64,000 bases of DNA from Weissella diestrammenae (GCF_014397255.1 NZ_CP060724.1:620001-684000), one strand, 5' to 3'. Shown: positions 24,964 to 35,362, counted from the stretch's first letter. Notes: generated by a model from the sequence alone, not told the origin. Numbers and translations: made by a program.

Positions 24964-25497
24964 TTATTCGCTATATGTATTATTTAATCGCCATGTAAGT
25001 TCTGACTCTTTGGAACCAATGGTCAGCGTCCCAGTCGTTGGCAAATGTAGTTTAAATTCATCGGCTGTGTACGAATAAGTTGTTAATCCCTTTTTGTCTT
25101 CACTATTTGACCGGAAAGTGATTTGATCACTAGCAATTGATGAATCACCAAAATAAATTGGCATGGTTTCTTTTGCAATTTCATTTGTATTCCAATTGCC
25201 ACTTTGTTCAACGGTAATACCAAAATGCCCCGCGTGACTTTCTCGACCATCGTTGACGCGAATCAAGCCTGATGCCAGATTGCCTTTTGGCTCACCCCAA
25301 CTACTTAAATTAATCGAGCCGAAGTCAACGTTACCCGCCTCACCTTGAAAAGTAAGTTCGGTATTATTATTAGTAAAGGTTACTTTTCCGTTTGACTTTA
25401 TACTTGTAATTGCTTCGCCATAAATTGTCAGGGGCGTCAGTGCAGAAACAGTCAGTAACGTGGTAAGACTAAGTGTAACGACTTTTAATTTTTTCAT
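24964..25497 (-). CDS. Short WxL-domain surface protein
   Basis: Secreted protein of 177 residues. Signal peptide about residues 1-28 (KKLKVVTLSLTTLLTVSALT). The mature part is a lone beta-rich WxL-type domain: VDFGSINL near residue 58 and, at the end, SELTWRLNNT, the distal WxL motif (W-R-L). WxL domains bind peptidoglycan non-covalently in low-GC Gram-positives. AAGGAG precedes the ATG. It is followed by no gene on its strand and preceded by 400 bases without coding sequence, so it is likely transcribed alone. Confidence 0.75.
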   Translation of the reverse strand: MKKLKVVTLSLTTLLTVSALTPLTIYGEAITSIKSNGKVTFTNNNTELTFQGEAGNVDFGSINLSSWGEPKGNLASGLIRVNDGRESHAGHFGITVEQSGNWNTNEIAKETMPIYFGDSSIASDQITFRSNSEDKKGLTTYSYTADEFKLHLPTTGTLTIGSKESELTWRLNNTYSE

Positions 25498-25904
25498 TAG
25501 TTTTCTCCTTTATTAACGTGTTGTTTGTATGCCTATCCGACATGTTTTATTATGCCTATTGAATATGATGAAAAATAAGTGTTTTTGTTTTGTTTTTGCA
25601 AAAAGATATTGAATTAAATACTAATGTTATGTTAATTCATATTTTTTGTCCTTAATTTCGGACTTTTTTACTTTATTTAAATCAGCTTTCCCAAAACCAA
25701 CCAAACTAACCCAACTTCAAAGTCTACATTAGTCATGTGATTCACATCATCATCACTTTATTCTTTGAAACAGGAATAATAGTTCTTACTCACACACATT
25801 TATGACATTTATCGACTGGTTGGTAATCGTATCCTTTAGCGTAGAAAAAATCACTTAATTAGCCTGATTAACATCAGATACCTGCGTTAAATTCATTGAT
25901 TTTT
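25498..25904. other. AT-rich intergenic stretch without a gene
   Basis: No supportable ORF, RNA gene or strong promoter. A weak CATAAT lies about 50 bases before the downstream WxL gene start on the minus strand. A GTCC/GGAC mini-hairpin near 25650 has only four stem pairs. Confidence 0.5.
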
Positions 25905-26474
25905 CTAAGTTGGGGTATCTTCAATTTGCCAAGAGAGTTGCGTTTCATACGCGACATCCGGCTGAATCGATTGATTCATGGCTAAATGGGCCTCAAACGT
26001 GTTTTCTTGAATTGGGATCGTCACTGTTCCGCGTTGCTCACTTGGGTTTGATTGCACAAATACTGCTGCTGCACTAGCCAAGGGGTAATTTTGATAATAA
26101 ATAACTAGTCCTGATTGGGGAATCGAATGCGGTCCGGTAGTAAGTGGCGACCATGTTGTCCCAGTTTGTTGAACAGAAATTTGATATTGCTGTCCATTAG
26201 GCCGTTGTACGCGTGTATCATCAAACGTCACTTCAGAATTATCTGTAGATACCACACTATTATGGAAAATATGTTTTTCTGGTGTATCTAATGCCTGACT
26301 AGTTGTCATTTGAAATCTAATACAGCCGGCACTAAAATGCTCGCCCAAGCTGCCTGCATCGCTAATCATAAATGCCGAGTCTGTTGTGGTTTGTGCCAAG
26401 GCTTGTTGCGGTAAAAAACTGAAACCTAATCCTAATGCACCCATTAACATGATGTTTATTTTTGTTAAATTCAT
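25905..26474 (-). CDS. Short WxL-like surface protein with WxI motif
   Basis: Secreted protein of 189 residues from the ATG at 26472-26474, chosen because GAGG lies eight bases upstream and a clean signal peptide follows (INIMLMGALGLGFSFLP, cleavage near ALA-QTT). The C-terminus reads YETQLSWQIEDTPT, matching the distal WxL motif with Ile replacing Leu. One cysteine (SAGCIRFQ) occurs in the mature part, unusual for an exported Gram-positive protein. The ribosome site lies inside the end of the upstream gene; the coding regions overlap or nearly so. Confidence 0.65.
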   Translation of the reverse strand: MNLTKINIMLMGALGLGFSFLPQQALAQTTTDSAFMISDAGSLGEHFSAGCIRFQMTTSQALDTPEKHIFHNSVVSTDNSEVTFDDTRVQRPNGQQYQISVQQTGTTWSPLTTGPHSIPQSGLVIYYQNYPLASAAAVFVQSNPSEQRGTVTIPIQENTFEAHLAMNQSIQPDVAYETQLSWQIEDTPT

Positions 26475-26484
26475 ACCATTCACC

Positions 26485-27432
26485 TCAACTTTCTTGGCTC
26501 GGATAGTCACCAAGGGTATACGTAAAGGTTGCCGTATAGGTCAATTGATGAAGGGATTGATTCTTTGGGATTCTTAAAAAATAACACCCTTTCACACGAT
26601 CGCCAGTATTATATTTACCCTTTCCAACCAAATTGTATTCATTCTCACCACTCGATCCGGTTTTCTCTGCCTTAAGCCCATTCACCTCACCCCCATATTC
26701 ATAAGTAAATGTGCCAAAGGTATTTGCTGCATTATCCGACATCGCATTGACAGCATTATCATCCATTACCCAATGAATCCCTTCACCCGCACGAAACGTC
26801 TTTGTGTCATTCCGATTCGCTTCGGATGAATTCGTATTTCCCGATGAGGTATAGACAAAATTATCATCCGTTTCAATCCTGACTTTCTCCGGTGATAATT
26901 CCTCACGCTCATAAGTGGTTTCATCTCCCACGCCTTGATGTGGCACAAACGTATGAAATGGCTCTGACATCTTAACCGTTGTTAACAAAGGTGTATTCAC
27001 CGCCTTATCGGAACGCAAGTCAACAATTTGACAAAACGGACGCACACCAAAGGCGGCACCATGTTCGCCAACTTGAACCCCTGTCACAATCGGATAAATG
27101 CCAACTGCATTGCCTAAGTCTTTGTAACTACCATCATTGGTCATCGTATTCGACAGCATATTACTAGATATATTTCCAAAACTCAAGCGACTAATATAAG
27201 TAAAGCCAAAGCCGTTGGCGACCACACCATTAATTTGTTGACCATTAATCATTAACGGTTCGCCTTTTGCTCCCCATTCACTGTTTGTATTCGTTGCGGT
27301 TGCCATTTGATTATTTTCAACATTAAAGTCAACACCATTTTCAATGCTATTCGCTAGTACACAGTCTGATAGCCCACAAATAACAATTTCAAGTAACGCT
27401 ATACTGATTAATAGCTTCTTAATCATTCTCAT
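26485..27432 (-). CDS. WxL-like secreted protein with tyrosine-substituted motif
   Basis: Secreted protein of 315 residues. Signal peptide about residues 1-27 (KKLLISIALLEIVICGLSD). The mature region is beta-rich; the C-terminal 40 residues read LTYTATFTYTLGDYPS, aligning with the distal WxL motif but with Tyr in place of Trp (Y-T-L). Two cysteines in the mature part (RPFCQIV near 132 and KGCYFLRI near 282) could form a disulfide. GGAGG precedes the ATG. It lies between the big adhesin and the short WxL-like gene, all co-oriented. Confidence 0.6.
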   Translation of the reverse strand: MRMIKKLLISIALLEIVICGLSDCVLANSIENGVDFNVENNQMATATNTNSEWGAKGEPLMINGQQINGVVANGFGFTYISRLSFGNISSNMLSNTMTNDGSYKDLGNAVGIYPIVTGVQVGEHGAAFGVRPFCQIVDLRSDKAVNTPLLTTVKMSEPFHTFVPHQGVGDETTYEREELSPEKVRIETDDNFVYTSSGNTNSSEANRNDTKTFRAGEGIHWVMDDNAVNAMSDNAANTFGTFTYEYGGEVNGLKAEKTGSSGENEYNLVGKGKYNTGDRVKGCYFLRIPKNQSLHQLTYTATFTYTLGDYPSQES

Positions 27433-27482
27433 CGCGACAATCCTCCAGAAAAATCCACACTCATTGTGCTATAGCATCACTA

Positions 27483-30400
27483 CTAGGAAGGCGTGCTGTT
27501 GAGCGTCAAGACAATTGTTGGTGAAGATATGCCATCATCATCATCATCATCATCATATAGATAATATCCATGTTTTATCATATGGCTACTATTTAGACTC
27601 AAGAACCAGCCTTTTTCATTTAATGCACCTGTTGGATTCCAATCTTGACTCAAATTAACCACGGGCTCACCTTGATTCCCCGTCTCTCGATTAAAGAGCA
27701 TCGAATCTTCTGTTGAAATCAGCTGTTCAGCGCCATCTTGTTGTGCGCGATAACTTAACATTAAATCATCCCCCGTTAATGAACCCAAAGACGAATAACA
27801 CGCTGTAATTTCCCAAGGTATATTGTGATTTGTTGAATCATCTCCGACTAACAACGCCCCAATATTAGTACTATAATGCGTATTCAAGGCATTTTTATTG
27901 AAATGACCATCCATCCCTCGACGGAAATTCCCAAAATTGAAATACTCCAATGAATCAATAATATATGGCAATTTTTGTTCAGGTGCAATGGTTCTATATT
28001 CAGCAGAATGCGCTTGATAGTCATGATAGCTATACGACACTGGTGCCGCTTCAATGCTTTCGTCATTCACAGTCGCTTGTGTCCAAAACTGAATTTGAAC
28101 GCCTTGTTCAATCTGTTTACTAGGATTTTCCTGATTATGGGCCAATATTTGTGCTTCCGTGACAGTCCATTCCTTACCATCATTATTGGTTGAATAAGTT
28201 GCTCTATCTAACGTCATTAAATCCACGTAAGAATCAGCACTATCTTCTCCACGTAAAATAATCCGATCCGTGTTAATCATTGTTTTGAAAGTAAACCCGC
28301 TTGACGCATAAATAATGGCTGATAGGTCATAAACCGGTGGCGCATACGTCACGGTTTTTTTAACCGTTGTTGTTTCAACTTCATCATTTGGTAACTTGAT
28401 TGAGAAGGTTTGATTGCCATTTTGATATTTTGAATGATAAAGCGATCCGTTCGACTCGTCCGCTGGTAGCGACCAATTTTGTGACTGTTGACTTTCAAAT
28501 TCAAAAACCCCATTTGCGTCCGTGGTCGTCGTATTACTAACCAGATTAAATGTTGGCGTTGCTGTGATGGTGTGTCCTGACCCACTCCCGCTCCAGGTGA
28601 CAGTCCCATTATCATAATCAATTGTCGGACGGGCAGCAACATGATAAACACCACGAATATAGCGGTCTGAATCAGATATAGCCTCAGTTTCATCACTCAC
28701 ATACGGAATACTTTGACGATTAGGGTAGATTTGTCCATCATCAGTTTGATATGTTCCATCATGTAGTTGCTTGGCCCATTTTAACCACTCAAAATTCTGG
28801 CTCTGTATTTCAAAGACCGTATATTCCTGTTGTTGAACCACACTACCAAAAGCATTATAACCTGCAGTTCCAGTGGTAGGATAACGCGTCCCATTTTTCA
28901 ACAGAAAATAATTTTCCCCTTGCGTATAGCCATGTTGCACCATTTCATTGATTGCCACATGATTCCATATCCAACTAGAATTATGATCATCTTTTGAATA
29001 ATTATTATTATTCATATCATTAAGACTGCCATAAAATGACACGTTACTATTGATAATATTCATTTCTAAAACCTTCGACCCAGTCGTATAGCCGGTCCAA
29101 TCTGTCTCACCACCATTAATCATGCAATATTTTGGTGAATCAACATGGAATTTTAATGTGACCCCGCCATCGGTCGCACTACCTGGAATCCAAATTGATT
29201 GTCCTTGAGCGCTTAATGGCGAAATCACTAACGTGCCACGACTAGCACAATTAAAATTGACATGGGCGTTTGTACTTAACGTTGCCGATGGTACGCGAAT
29301 CACACCATTGTAAGCTGTGTTCTCATTTGTAATACTCGACATGGCTAACACGCCATCCGTTTTAATATTCCAATTGGTCGTTTGCGTTACCACCTTGTTT
29401 ATATTATTCCGTGCCACGACAACGCCATCATAACTTTGAAGTAATAAAGTGCCCCCAATATTCATCTCGCCACTACCATCAATAACGCTATAGTCCTGTG
29501 AAGCAACGCCATTTCCAGCCCGGCTTTCATTTTTCCTCTGAATCAATACCTTTGCCCCTTGGTCAATATCAATCCCCTTTGCTTGGACATTAGTATATTG
29601 GTTGGTATTCGCTCGTCGATAATTGTTAAAAATCCCCCAGGTTTCAACGACATAGCCATTCGAATTGGTTGTTGCTGTCGCGGTCGTCGCTGTTTGATTA
29701 TTATGTATCCCTTGATATTGACAATCACTATAGGCATGGATTGTACCACCCATGAGTTGACTCCCTTTAGTGGTCATTTGAATTAAATGATGTAGGTTAA
29801 TGGTCATTCCTGGTAATAAAAAAGCTGAGAGATAGCCGGTACCACTTAAGTTAACACTAACCTTGTCCAGTGTTAAACTACCTACTAACGACACATTATC
29901 CGTATTGGTATTACGCCACAAAATACTATTTTTAAAATTATCAGAATTAATACTTGCATCCGTTTCACTACTTGAAAAATTAATATCCTTAATTGTTATG
30001 TTAGGTGTCGTACTAATATTACTCGAGACGCCTAAGCCACAGATTGAACTCCCTGTACCTTTAAAATTAATCGTCACTGGGGAGTTTGGATTAGCGCTTG
30101 TAATGATACAATCTGTTGTTCGTAAATTGTTACTCATCGTCGTGTAATCACTATATGTATAATCAAAATTTGAACTGACAATAATCTCGCTCACATTAGG
30201 ATTTTGCCAAGCGGCAACAAATGTCTCGGTGTCAGTGACCGTTGCTGTAGCGCCTAAAATATGTCCGGTAGATGGTGCGTTATTAATCACATGAAATGAC
30301 GCCTGCTGATCATCATGAACTTTTTGTTCCACCGGTTGTTTGGCTGACTGTTCATCGGTTTGTGACGTCTGATTTCCCTTTGGTATTTCCAATCCAGATT

Positions 30401-30569
30401 CGGAATTATCTGAAATCTGTGGTGCTTTCTGATGCTGTCGACTCATTTCGTGATTTGCTATCGAGTCGGCCATCACAATACCAGCGCTACTCAGATAGTT
30501 TAATGCGATTGTGCTGCACATCAACAAGACAATCATTCGCTTGATATGGCTATATAAGAATATTTTCAT
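27483..30569 (-). CDS. Large beta-helix (pectate lyase-like) adhesin with WxL-like C-terminus
   Basis: Secreted protein of 1028 residues. Signal peptide about residues 1-35, then a polar linker (35-90). A parallel beta-helix adhesive domain covers about 105-400: TETFVAAWQNPNVSEIIVSS, then TINFKGTGSSI and NITIKDINFS, as in pectate lyase-like adhesin domains. Ig-like beta modules lie around 640-800. The C-terminus has a run of seven Asp followed by ISSPTIVLTLNSTPS, a WxL-like end lacking Trp. No LPXTG sorting signal is present. The ATG at 30567-30569 has AAGGAG seven bases upstream. Confidence 0.7.
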   Translation of the reverse strand: MKIFLYSHIKRMIVLLMCSTIALNYLSSAGIVMADSIANHEMSRQHQKAPQISDNSESGLEIPKGNQTSQTDEQSAKQPVEQKVHDDQQASFHVINNAPSTGHILGATATVTDTETFVAAWQNPNVSEIIVSSNFDYTYSDYTTMSNNLRTTDCIITSANPNSPVTINFKGTGSSICGLGVSSNISTTPNITIKDINFSSSETDASINSDNFKNSILWRNTNTDNVSLVGSLTLDKVSVNLSGTGYLSAFLLPGMTINLHHLIQMTTKGSQLMGGTIHAYSDCQYQGIHNNQTATTATATTNSNGYVVETWGIFNNYRRANTNQYTNVQAKGIDIDQGAKVLIQRKNESRAGNGVASQDYSVIDGSGEMNIGGTLLLQSYDGVVVARNNINKVVTQTTNWNIKTDGVLAMSSITNENTAYNGVIRVPSATLSTNAHVNFNCASRGTLVISPLSAQGQSIWIPGSATDGGVTLKFHVDSPKYCMINGGETDWTGYTTGSKVLEMNIINSNVSFYGSLNDMNNNNYSKDDHNSSWIWNHVAINEMVQHGYTQGENYFLLKNGTRYPTTGTAGYNAFGSVVQQQEYTVFEIQSQNFEWLKWAKQLHDGTYQTDDGQIYPNRQSIPYVSDETEAISDSDRYIRGVYHVAARPTIDYDNGTVTWSGSGSGHTITATPTFNLVSNTTTTDANGVFEFESQQSQNWSLPADESNGSLYHSKYQNGNQTFSIKLPNDEVETTTVKKTVTYAPPVYDLSAIIYASSGFTFKTMINTDRIILRGEDSADSYVDLMTLDRATYSTNNDGKEWTVTEAQILAHNQENPSKQIEQGVQIQFWTQATVNDESIEAAPVSYSYHDYQAHSAEYRTIAPEQKLPYIIDSLEYFNFGNFRRGMDGHFNKNALNTHYSTNIGALLVGDDSTNHNIPWEITACYSSLGSLTGDDLMLSYRAQQDGAEQLISTEDSMLFNRETGNQGEPVVNLSQDWNPTGALNEKGWFLSLNSSHMIKHGYYLYDDDDDDDGISSPTIVLTLNSTPS
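27533..27556. repeat. Trinucleotide microsatellite (CAT)8 encoding poly-Asp
   Basis: Eight perfect CAT units on the plus strand, read as GAT codons in the adhesin. Length change by slippage would add or remove Asp without a frameshift. Confidence 0.95.
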
Positions 30570-30572
30570 CAA

Positions 30573-30917
30573 TTAACTCCTTATATTTATTTTTTTCAAT
30601 TTTCTCAAATAATTTTGTATTTTTTATGTTTTTATTGCGTTATATTAATCGCTATTTACCCTTACTTCGTTTATTGTCCGATCAAATCGTGATGTCTTTA
30701 TTCATTATCGCGCTACCAATTAAACAAAAATACAAACGCAATTATCATTAGCTCCAAAAACTCAATCAATCGTCATAGCTTGTCTATATTAAACCAAAAT
30801 TGGTTGACAACCTTCAGTTCAATACCGAAAGATTGACAACCAATTGATTAATTAAATGCAAAACCCATGGCATTCACCATTTTTTCAGCGCGCATTTGTT
30901 GTTTTTACCAAACACAC
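30573..30917. promoter_or_regulatory. Intergenic region upstream of the adhesin, with repeated TTGACAACC
   Basis: No gene seen. TTGACAACC occurs twice (30804-30812 and 30833-30841, 29 bases apart). The outer arms AATTGGTTG and CAACCAATT face each other, so the same segment could act as a weak terminator for the minus-strand gene ending at 30918 or as a regulator-binding site. Sequence nearer the adhesin start is very AT-rich and no convincing -35/-10 pair stands out. Confidence 0.4.
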
Positions 30918-31964
30918 CTAGTTGGTTTGGTCCTGCTTTTTGCGTTTTAAAACCACAAATACTAGTACACCACTCAAACCGGCAAGACAAACAATAATCA
31001 GCCAAATCCACCAAGGAATGCCAGTATCATGCACAATTGACACATCCTTTGCATTGAGTGTTTTTGCTTTTGCAGCCGAAATAGTGAAGTTTTTTGTAAA
31101 GTACCACGTGTTATGGGATGATTTAACCGTCATTTTCATGCGATATCTACCGGCTTTAAATGCCGTTCCTTCAATACTTAACGGATAATTAAAGACTGTA
31201 TTCGGCGCAATTTGCATATTTGAACGCTTGCTCTCATATAAAACCTTCTTGCTGTTTGCCCGATAAACTTTTGATTGAATGGCAACACGATTAATATAAT
31301 TTTCAGATTTATTGTGCAGTTCAGACATCACCGCATTACGTAATGATACTTGCCCAGCAGTGACTTTCTTCAAAGTGAGCTTTTCAGGTACTGTATGATC
31401 TGCTTGCGTTTGCATCACAATCCCGATTGCGTAAGCATAGCGATTTAAGATTGAAATCCCGGCTTTTTTCTTTGTTTGTTGATTATCATTCACTTTTGCT
31501 TGAGTAATTGAAACACCACCAGCAACAATTCCTGGCCATGTTTGATTTGGTACATGAATTGTAAATGTGAAAGGTACCGTTTGATGGGCTGGTACCGTTA
31601 TTTTCTTAGGAAAATCGGTGGCTTTTCCTAAATCAAAGGGAATTGTTTGATCTAACTTGTTTTTCGATGGTGCGTATTCAACAACCCCATTAACATTCGT
31701 CTTGGCCGTCGTGACTGCTGTAATCATCTCTTGTGCATCATCAGTTGCATTGGTTAAATTGACCGTTAATTTTTGATCCTCTCCAGGTTTAACCAATAAA
31801 TCAAAATAGGTGTGGTTTTTATTAAATTGATTACTGGGTAAAACTGCACTCACGCTAACTCCCATCGGGTTAACCGGTGTATTTTTTTGTTTGGCATTAA
31901 TGCCAGCGACACAGCCTGTCAGCCCAATGATTAAACTCATCATTCCCAATCCAATTTTTTTCAT
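30918..31964 (-). CDS. WxL-interacting protein (DUF916-DUF3324), membrane anchored
   Basis: Surface anchor partner of WxL proteins, 348 residues. The N-terminal DUF916 peptidoglycan-binding domain opens with NQFNKNHTYFDLLVKPGEDQ, and the middle DUF3324 host-binding domain follows from about residue 150. A C-terminal transmembrane helix (WWIWLIIVCLAGLSGVLVF) and basic tail end the protein. The signal segment ends LTGC, which fits a lipobox, so the N-terminus might be lipidated as well; this would be unusual with a C-terminal anchor. The ATG at 31962-31964 follows AAGGGA; an upstream in-frame ATG gives no signal peptide. Confidence 0.82.
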   Translation of the reverse strand: MKKIGLGMMSLIIGLTGCVAGINAKQKNTPVNPMGVSVSAVLPSNQFNKNHTYFDLLVKPGEDQKLTVNLTNATDDAQEMITAVTTAKTNVNGVVEYAPSKNKLDQTIPFDLGKATDFPKKITVPAHQTVPFTFTIHVPNQTWPGIVAGGVSITQAKVNDNQQTKKKAGISILNRYAYAIGIVMQTQADHTVPEKLTLKKVTAGQVSLRNAVMSELHNKSENYINRVAIQSKVYRANSKKVLYESKRSNMQIAPNTVFNYPLSIEGTAFKAGRYRMKMTVKSSHNTWYFTKNFTISAAKAKTLNAKDVSIVHDTGIPWWIWLIIVCLAGLSGVLVFVVLKRKKQDQTN

Positions 31965-32190
31965 ATGTATGTATTCCCTTCCACTGATTTCAATCACTGA
32001 CACATCTATTCTTTAAAAATAATTCAAAGAATTGATTTTTTTATGACTTTTCTTTGTTATTTCATTTTTTCATCTTAGTATTATCTTCATGCTCTCTTCA
32101 CGGTCACTCACTATACTAATAACATAAGACATATAGATTTACTGACACCACTGAAATCTCAATCAATCATACATAATCAGGTAAATACTT

Positions 32191-32838
32191 ATGAAATTCA
32201 AATTTATTTTTATTCCTAGTTTGGCTTATTCAATGTTGATTCTTATCAATTCAGTCAACCTAACATCTGTGATAGCCGCCAATACGACTAGCCCTAGTTA
32301 CTTTTCACTGAACGCACCCGAAGGTAACCTGTCAATTACTGCCGCACCAATTAATTTCGGATCAGTTGATCTGGCCAGCCTTTTATTGAAACCAGAATAT
32401 AATCAACACTTTATTATTGCTAATACCGATAGCAATCTGAAAGAAGGTATAACCATTGCTGACTCTCGATTACAGCGGCCAAGTTCGGCTGACCATATCA
32501 TAACAGTTAAACAATCGAAAGGCTGGTACTATGATGGGGATAGTCCAAGCGATTCAGCCTATTTCTCTGCCTTAGAAATGCCGATTAATATTGGACCACC
32601 TACGATAAATTTTCCAATAACCGATACATATAAGTTCAATCCAAATATTACGTCGCGTGGCATTCAAATCATTAATTATTCTTTCTCAGCTTGGGGAATT
32701 GATGCTAATGAAACGGGAATACCAGATAATCTCTGGTACTTGCACATACCAAGTCATTCACAAAAAACGATTAAACCTGGGGCATTAACATCTGAAGTGA
32801 CTTGGTCTATTTCAGATGAGCCATCCGCAGAAAGCTAA
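32191..32838 (+). CDS. Short WxL-like surface protein with WxI motif
   Basis: Secreted protein of 215 residues, divergent from the anchor protein gene. Signal peptide about residues 1-30 (ending near VIAA-NTT). Typical small WxL features: ITAAPINFGSVDL near residue 51, repeated beta strands, and the C-terminus SEVTWSISDEPSA with W-S-I as distal motif. No cysteine in the mature part. It ends just before a bidirectional terminator shared with phosphoketolase. Confidence 0.68.
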   Translation: MKFKFIFIPSLAYSMLILINSVNLTSVIAANTTSPSYFSLNAPEGNLSITAAPINFGSVDLASLLLKPEYNQHFIIANTDSNLKEGITIADSRLQRPSSADHIITVKQSKGWYYDGDSPSDSAYFSALEMPINIGPPTINFPITDTYKFNPNITSRGIQIINYSFSAWGIDANETGIPDNLWYLHIPSHSQKTIKPGALTSEVTWSISDEPSAES

Positions 32839-32846
32839 TGCAACGA

Positions 32847-32882
32847 CAAAAAAGCAAGCGGTATTAAACCACTTGCTTTTTT
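32847..32882. terminator. Bidirectional terminator between WxL-like gene and xfp
   Basis: AAAAAAGCAAGCGG and CCACTTGCTTTTTT form a stem with T-runs on both strands, serving two convergent genes. Confidence 0.88.
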
Positions 32883-32908
32883 CAATTACATTATTTAATC
32901 GTGATTGA

Positions 32909-35362
32909 TTAAACCAATGGTGACCACTTCCAGTCAGTGAATTCTTCAATATCACGTCCTTCGTTACGAGTAACGTCGAAGTGCTTTGCCAAGATGTCAT
33001 CCATCTCTTTAAAGAATCCAGCAGCCTTAGCTTCATCAACGACACCATTTGCCAACAGAGCTTCAACAGCTTCCTTAGCTTGGTGGAAACGATCCAAGTG
33101 TGAGTAAACACGCATGTCGTAAGTCGTTGTAATATCACCATCTTCACGGTATCCGTGAACGTGAAGTCCAAGATGTGCACGCTCGTAGAAGAATGATTCA
33201 ATCAAATCTTCGTAACCGTGGAATCCAAAGACAACAGGTGTTCCTGACTCACCGAAGAACTTAGTAAATTCTTCGTCAGTCAATGAACGCTCTTCGTTCA
33301 TAGGACCGTTCTTCTTTTGCAAACGCATCAATTCAACAACGTTAACATAACGCATTGCAACATCAGGGAAGGCATGGTTAACAATGTTCAAAGCTGCCAA
33401 AGTTTCGATTGTTGGCTCAACACCAGCAGATGCGAAGACGATATCAGCCTTACCTTCTGGCGCAGTAGATGCCCAGTCGATAACCTTCAATCCTTCAGTA
33501 GCCAATTCAGCTGCTTCTTCAACAGAGAACCATTGTTGACGAGGTTGCTTTGAGGCAACGATGTGGTTAACCTTGTGACGTTCAGTAAACGCACGACCAA
33601 AGACAGCCAACAATGAGTTACCATCAGCTGGCAAGTATTGGCGAATGAAGTCAGACTTCTTTTCTGCCAAGTGTGTCAACATACCAGGATCTTGGTGAGT
33701 GTAACCGTTGTGGTCTTGTTGGAATACAGTTGATGTTGAAATCAAGTTCAATGATGGGTAATCATTACGCCATGATTGTTCTGATGCATGACGCAACCAC
33801 TTGAAGTGTTGTGTAATCATTGAATCAACAACACGCAAGAATGATTCGTATGATGCAAAGACACCAACACGACCAGTCAAGGTGTAAGCTTCAAGCCAAC
33901 CTTCAGCTTGGTGCTCTGACAATTGTGAATCAAGGATACGACCTTCTGATGCTTCATATTGGTCAAATGGTTCCTTAACTTCTTCCATCCATTGACGGTT
34001 AGTGATGTTAAACATTTCCCATAGACGGTTTGACATCGTCTCGTCAGGTCCGAAGATACGGAATGACGTTGGGTTCAACTTAGAAACAGCAGCGAAGTAA
34101 CCTGACAAAACGTTCATGTCCATGTTACGGTTACCGTCAGCTAATTCAGTTCCACGGTTTTCTGCAGTAATGTCGTTAGTGAATTCTTTCCAATCTGGCA
34201 AAGTCAAATCAGTTGCTTTTTCACCACGGGCACGACCACCGTTAGCCAATGGGTTTGAAGCCATACGCTTGTCACCCTTAGGTGCCATTTCGGCAACTTC
34301 GGCCTTCAAAGTACCATCAGCATTGAACAATTCTGTTGGCTTGTATGAGTTCATCCACTCTTCAAACTTAGGCAAAGTAGCAAGCTTCTTTTGTGCAAGA
34401 GGCAATGGTACTTGGTGCGCACGGAATGAACCTTCGATAGGTGCACCTGACTCGTCATGAGTTGGTCCACCCCAGCCCTTAGGCAAACGAGCGATAATCA
34501 CTGGCCAAGCAGCGATGGTACCGTCAGCGTACTTTCCGTTTTCACGGGCATCCTTTTGAATAGCTTGGATATCTTCGATCGCTTGATCAAGAACCTTAGC
34601 AGCCAATTCGTGGTATGCAGTGTAATCATGAATATCATCGTTTTCAATGAAACGAGGTGAGTATCCAAGACCTTCGAAGAACTTAGTGATTTCTTCGTCT
34701 GACATACGTGAGAAGATAGTAGGGTTTGAAATCTTGAATCCGTTCAAATCCAAGATAGGCAAAACCGCACCGTCATTCTTTGGGTTGATAAACTTGATTG
34801 AATGCCAAGCAGTCATTGATGGCCCAGTTTCTACTTCACCATCACCGATAACTGTGAAAGCAATTTGGTCAGGATTGTCCAAGATTGCACCAGTTGCGTG
34901 TGACAATGAGTATCCAAGTTCTCCACCTTCGTGTAATGAACCTGGTGTTTGAGCTGTCATGTGTGATCCAATTCCACCAGGGAATGAGAACTTCTTGAAC
35001 AACTTTGACATACCCTCAACATCTTGTGTGATTTCAGGGTAATTTTCAGTATATGAACCGTCCAAGTATGAGTTTGTAACCATAACTTGTCCACCGTGAC
35101 CAGGGCCACCGATGTAGAACATGTTCAAACCATACTTGTTGATCAAACGGTTAGCGTGAGCGTACAAGAACGTTTGTCCTGAGATAGTTCCCCAGTGTCC
35201 GATAGGCTTAACCTTCACATCGTCAGCGACGATAGGTGTTCCAGTAACTGAGAACAATGGGTTGCTCTTCAAAAAGATCATACCTGCTGAAAGGTAGTTG
35301 GTAGCACGCCACCAAGCATCAACCTTAGCAAGGTATTCCTTTGAATCAAAATCTACTGCCAT
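32909..35362 (-). CDS. xfp: Xylulose-5-phosphate/fructose-6-phosphate phosphoketolase
   Basis: Key thiamine-diphosphate enzyme of heterolactic fermentation: cleaves xylulose-5-P (or fructose-6-P) with phosphate to acetyl-P and glyceraldehyde-3-P (or erythrose-4-P). Full length at 817 residues. Motifs: [11 protein letters not shown] near residue 81, [10 protein letters not shown] near residue 131, and the ThDP loop [13 protein letters not shown] near residue 170 continuing to [21 protein letters not shown] lies near residue 430 and [17 protein letters not shown] near residue 540. Strong AAAGGAG and codon usage typical of a highly expressed gene. It is flanked by surface-protein genes unrelated in function. 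Confidence 0.98.
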   Translation of the reverse strand: MAVDFDSKEYLAKVDAWWRATNYLSAGMIFLKSNPLFSVTGTPIVADDVKVKPIGHWGTISGQTFLYAHANRLINKYGLNMFYIGGPGHGGQVMVTNSYLDGSYTENYPEITQDVEGMSKLFKKFSFPGGIGSHMTAQTPGSLHEGGELGYSLSHATGAILDNPDQIAFTVIGDGEVETGPSMTAWHSIKFINPKNDGAVLPILDLNGFKISNPTIFSRMSDEEITKFFEGLGYSPRFIENDDIHDYTAYHELAAKVLDQAIEDIQAIQKDARENGKYADGTIAAWPVIIARLPKGWGGPTHDESGAPIEGSFRAHQVPLPLAQKKLATLPKFEEWMNSYKPTELFNADGTLKAEVAEMAPKGDKRMASNPLANGGRARGEKATDLTLPDWKEFTNDITAENRGTELADGNRNMDMNVLSGYFAAVSKLNPTSFRIFGPDETMSNRLWEMFNITNRQWMEEVKEPFDQYEASEGRILDSQLSEHQAEGWLEAYTLTGRVGVFASYESFLRVVDSMITQHFKWLRHASEQSWRNDYPSLNLISTSTVFQQDHNGYTHQDPGMLTHLAEKKSDFIRQYLPADGNSLLAVFGRAFTERHKVNHIVASKQPRQQWFSVEEAAELATEGLKVIDWASTAPEGKADIVFASAGVEPTIETLAALNIVNHAFPDVAMRYVNVVELMRLQKKNGPMNEERSLTDEEFTKFFGESGTPVVFGFHGYEDLIESFFYERAHLGLHVHGYREDGDITTTYDMRVYSHLDRFHQAKEAVEALLANGVVDEAKAAGFFKEMDDILAKHFDVTRNEGRDIEEFTDWKWSPLV

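Noticed and set aside
25640-25675. GTCC/GGAC hairpin with TTTTTT as a plus-strand terminator
   Set aside because: Only four stem pairs and no plus-strand gene upstream to terminate.
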